This document shows positions 63,576 through 64,000 of a stretch of 64,000 nucleotides of DNA, one piece after another. The translations under genes and the position numbers were made by a program. The stretch's first letter is position 1. Every line of letters starts with the position of its first letter. Under the pieces are notes generated by a model. That model saw only the letters and a program-made list of their open reading frames with translations. It did no database searches and was not told the origin of the DNA. Source of the DNA: Marinobacter persicus (GTDB lineage: Bacteria > Pseudomonadota > Gammaproteobacteria > Pseudomonadales > Oleiphilaceae); contig NZ_PTIV01000022.1 in assembly GCF_002934325.1 (NCBI RefSeq), positions 1 through 64,000 of the forward strand. Reading direction: 5' to 3'.

Positions 63576-64000
63576 TCAGGCCAGGCCCACCTTGCGCGCC
63601 AGCTCGGCGGTGCGGTTGGCGTAGCCCCACTCGTTGTCATACCAGGCGTAGATCTTCACCTGGGTGCCGTTGACCACCAGGGTGGACAGGGCATCAACGA
63701 TGGAGGAACGCGGGTCGGTCTTGTAGTCGATGGACACCAAAGGGCGTTCTTCGTAACCCAGGATGTCTTTCAGTTCGCCTTCGGCGGCGGTTTTCAGCAG
63801 CCGGTTGACGGTCTCCACATCGGTGGGCTTTTCCACCTCAAAGACGCAGTCGGTGAGCGAGGCATTGGTCAGCGGCACCCGCACCGCGTGGCCATCCAGC
63901 CGGCCCTTGAGTTCCGGGAAAATCTCGATGATCGCGGTGGCGGAACCGGTGCTGGTGGGAATCAGCGAACTGCCGCAGGCCCGGGCCCGGCGTGGGTCCT
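63576..64000 (-). CDS. ArsJ-associated glyceraldehyde-3-phosphate dehydrogenase (C-terminal part, cut by the window edge)
   Basis: The C-terminal 140 residues or so are present; the N-terminal NAD-binding half lies beyond base 64000. Visible motifs include [29 protein letters not shown] and NEWGYANR near the end, which belong to the catalytic domain. The catalytic Cys would lie off the edge. Tight coupling to arsJ indicates that its job is arsenate detoxification rather than central glycolysis; it makes the unstable 1-arseno-3-phosphoglycerate that ArsJ removes. Confidence 0.9.
   Translation of the reverse strand, partial: DPRRARACGSSLIPTSTGSATAIIEIFPELKGRLDGHAVRVPLTNASLTDCVFEVEKPTDVETVNRLLKTAAEGELKDILGYEERPLVSIDYKTDPRSSIVDALSTLVVNGTQVKIYAWYDNEWGYANRTAELARKVGLA

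Overview
The window reads as ordinary chromosome of a marine gammaproteobacterium, most likely Marinobacter or a close relative. This is inferred from the gene families and their order (engB / cytochrome c4 / dsbA / endonuclease; hemB-ppk; ubiC-ubiA-phoBR; crcB-fadE; the pst operon) and from the high GC content; no marker gene proves the genus. Genes are densely packed on both strands. I saw no rRNA, tRNA, CRISPR array, prophage or complete insertion sequence.

Layout. 0-0.2 kb: 5' end of a group IIC intron, sitting just behind a terminator and running off the left edge. 0.2-10.4 kb: envelope and redox genes (endonuclease-like protein, DsbA, cytochrome c4), EngB, an aldehyde dehydrogenase, CoaD, a DUF945 protein, then Ppk and HemB and a small SutA-like protein. 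10.6-15.3 kb: an AidB-like acyl-CoA dehydrogenase, a DUF503 protein and the aspartate decarboxylase PanP; the last two lie between inverted copies of an undescribed hairpin repeat. 15.4-27.8 kb: PiT phosphate transporter, flavodoxin, TesB, rubredoxin, Hpt, UbiC-UbiA, PhoB-PhoR, a receiver/PilZ-like regulator, a lytic transglycosylase, a membrane hydrolase, an RsuA-type pseudouridine synthase and a short asparaginase. 28-35 kb: a phosphoketolase-like enzyme, a P-type cation ATPase, a Yip1 protein, an exported dienelactone hydrolase and a cold-shock protein. 35.4-42 kb: CrcB-FadE and CysZ-RapA. 42.1-42.6 kb: a CsrB/RsmZ-type regulatory RNA with a GacA box. 42.7-46.5 kb: MnmH, MscS, a UbiH-family hydroxylase and HinT. 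46.7-52.3 kb: pstSCAB-phoU with a Pho box. 52.3-59.2 kb: Cfa, Usp-SulP, a queuosine-mannosyltransferase-like protein, an MFS transporter and an ECF-type sigma factor. 59.3-64 kb: DUF318 permease, CXXC thioredoxin, M17 aminopeptidase, and an ArsJ-GAPDH arsenate-resistance pair cut by the right edge.

Themes. Phosphate handling recurs (PhoBR, PstSCAB-PhoU, PiT, Ppk), with Pho-box-like sites before phoB and pstS that share the half-site TTGTAAC. Ubiquinone synthesis is represented by UbiC, UbiA and a UbiH-family enzyme.

The most novel signals are: (1) a family of hairpin repeats near 12.4, 14.8, 15.0 and 46.5 kb whose long outer stems differ from copy to copy yet stay self-complementary; (2) the GacA-box-controlled, GGA-rich RNA at 42.3-42.6 kb; (3) the intron at the left edge; (4) the sigma factor / permease / CXXC-thioredoxin cluster.
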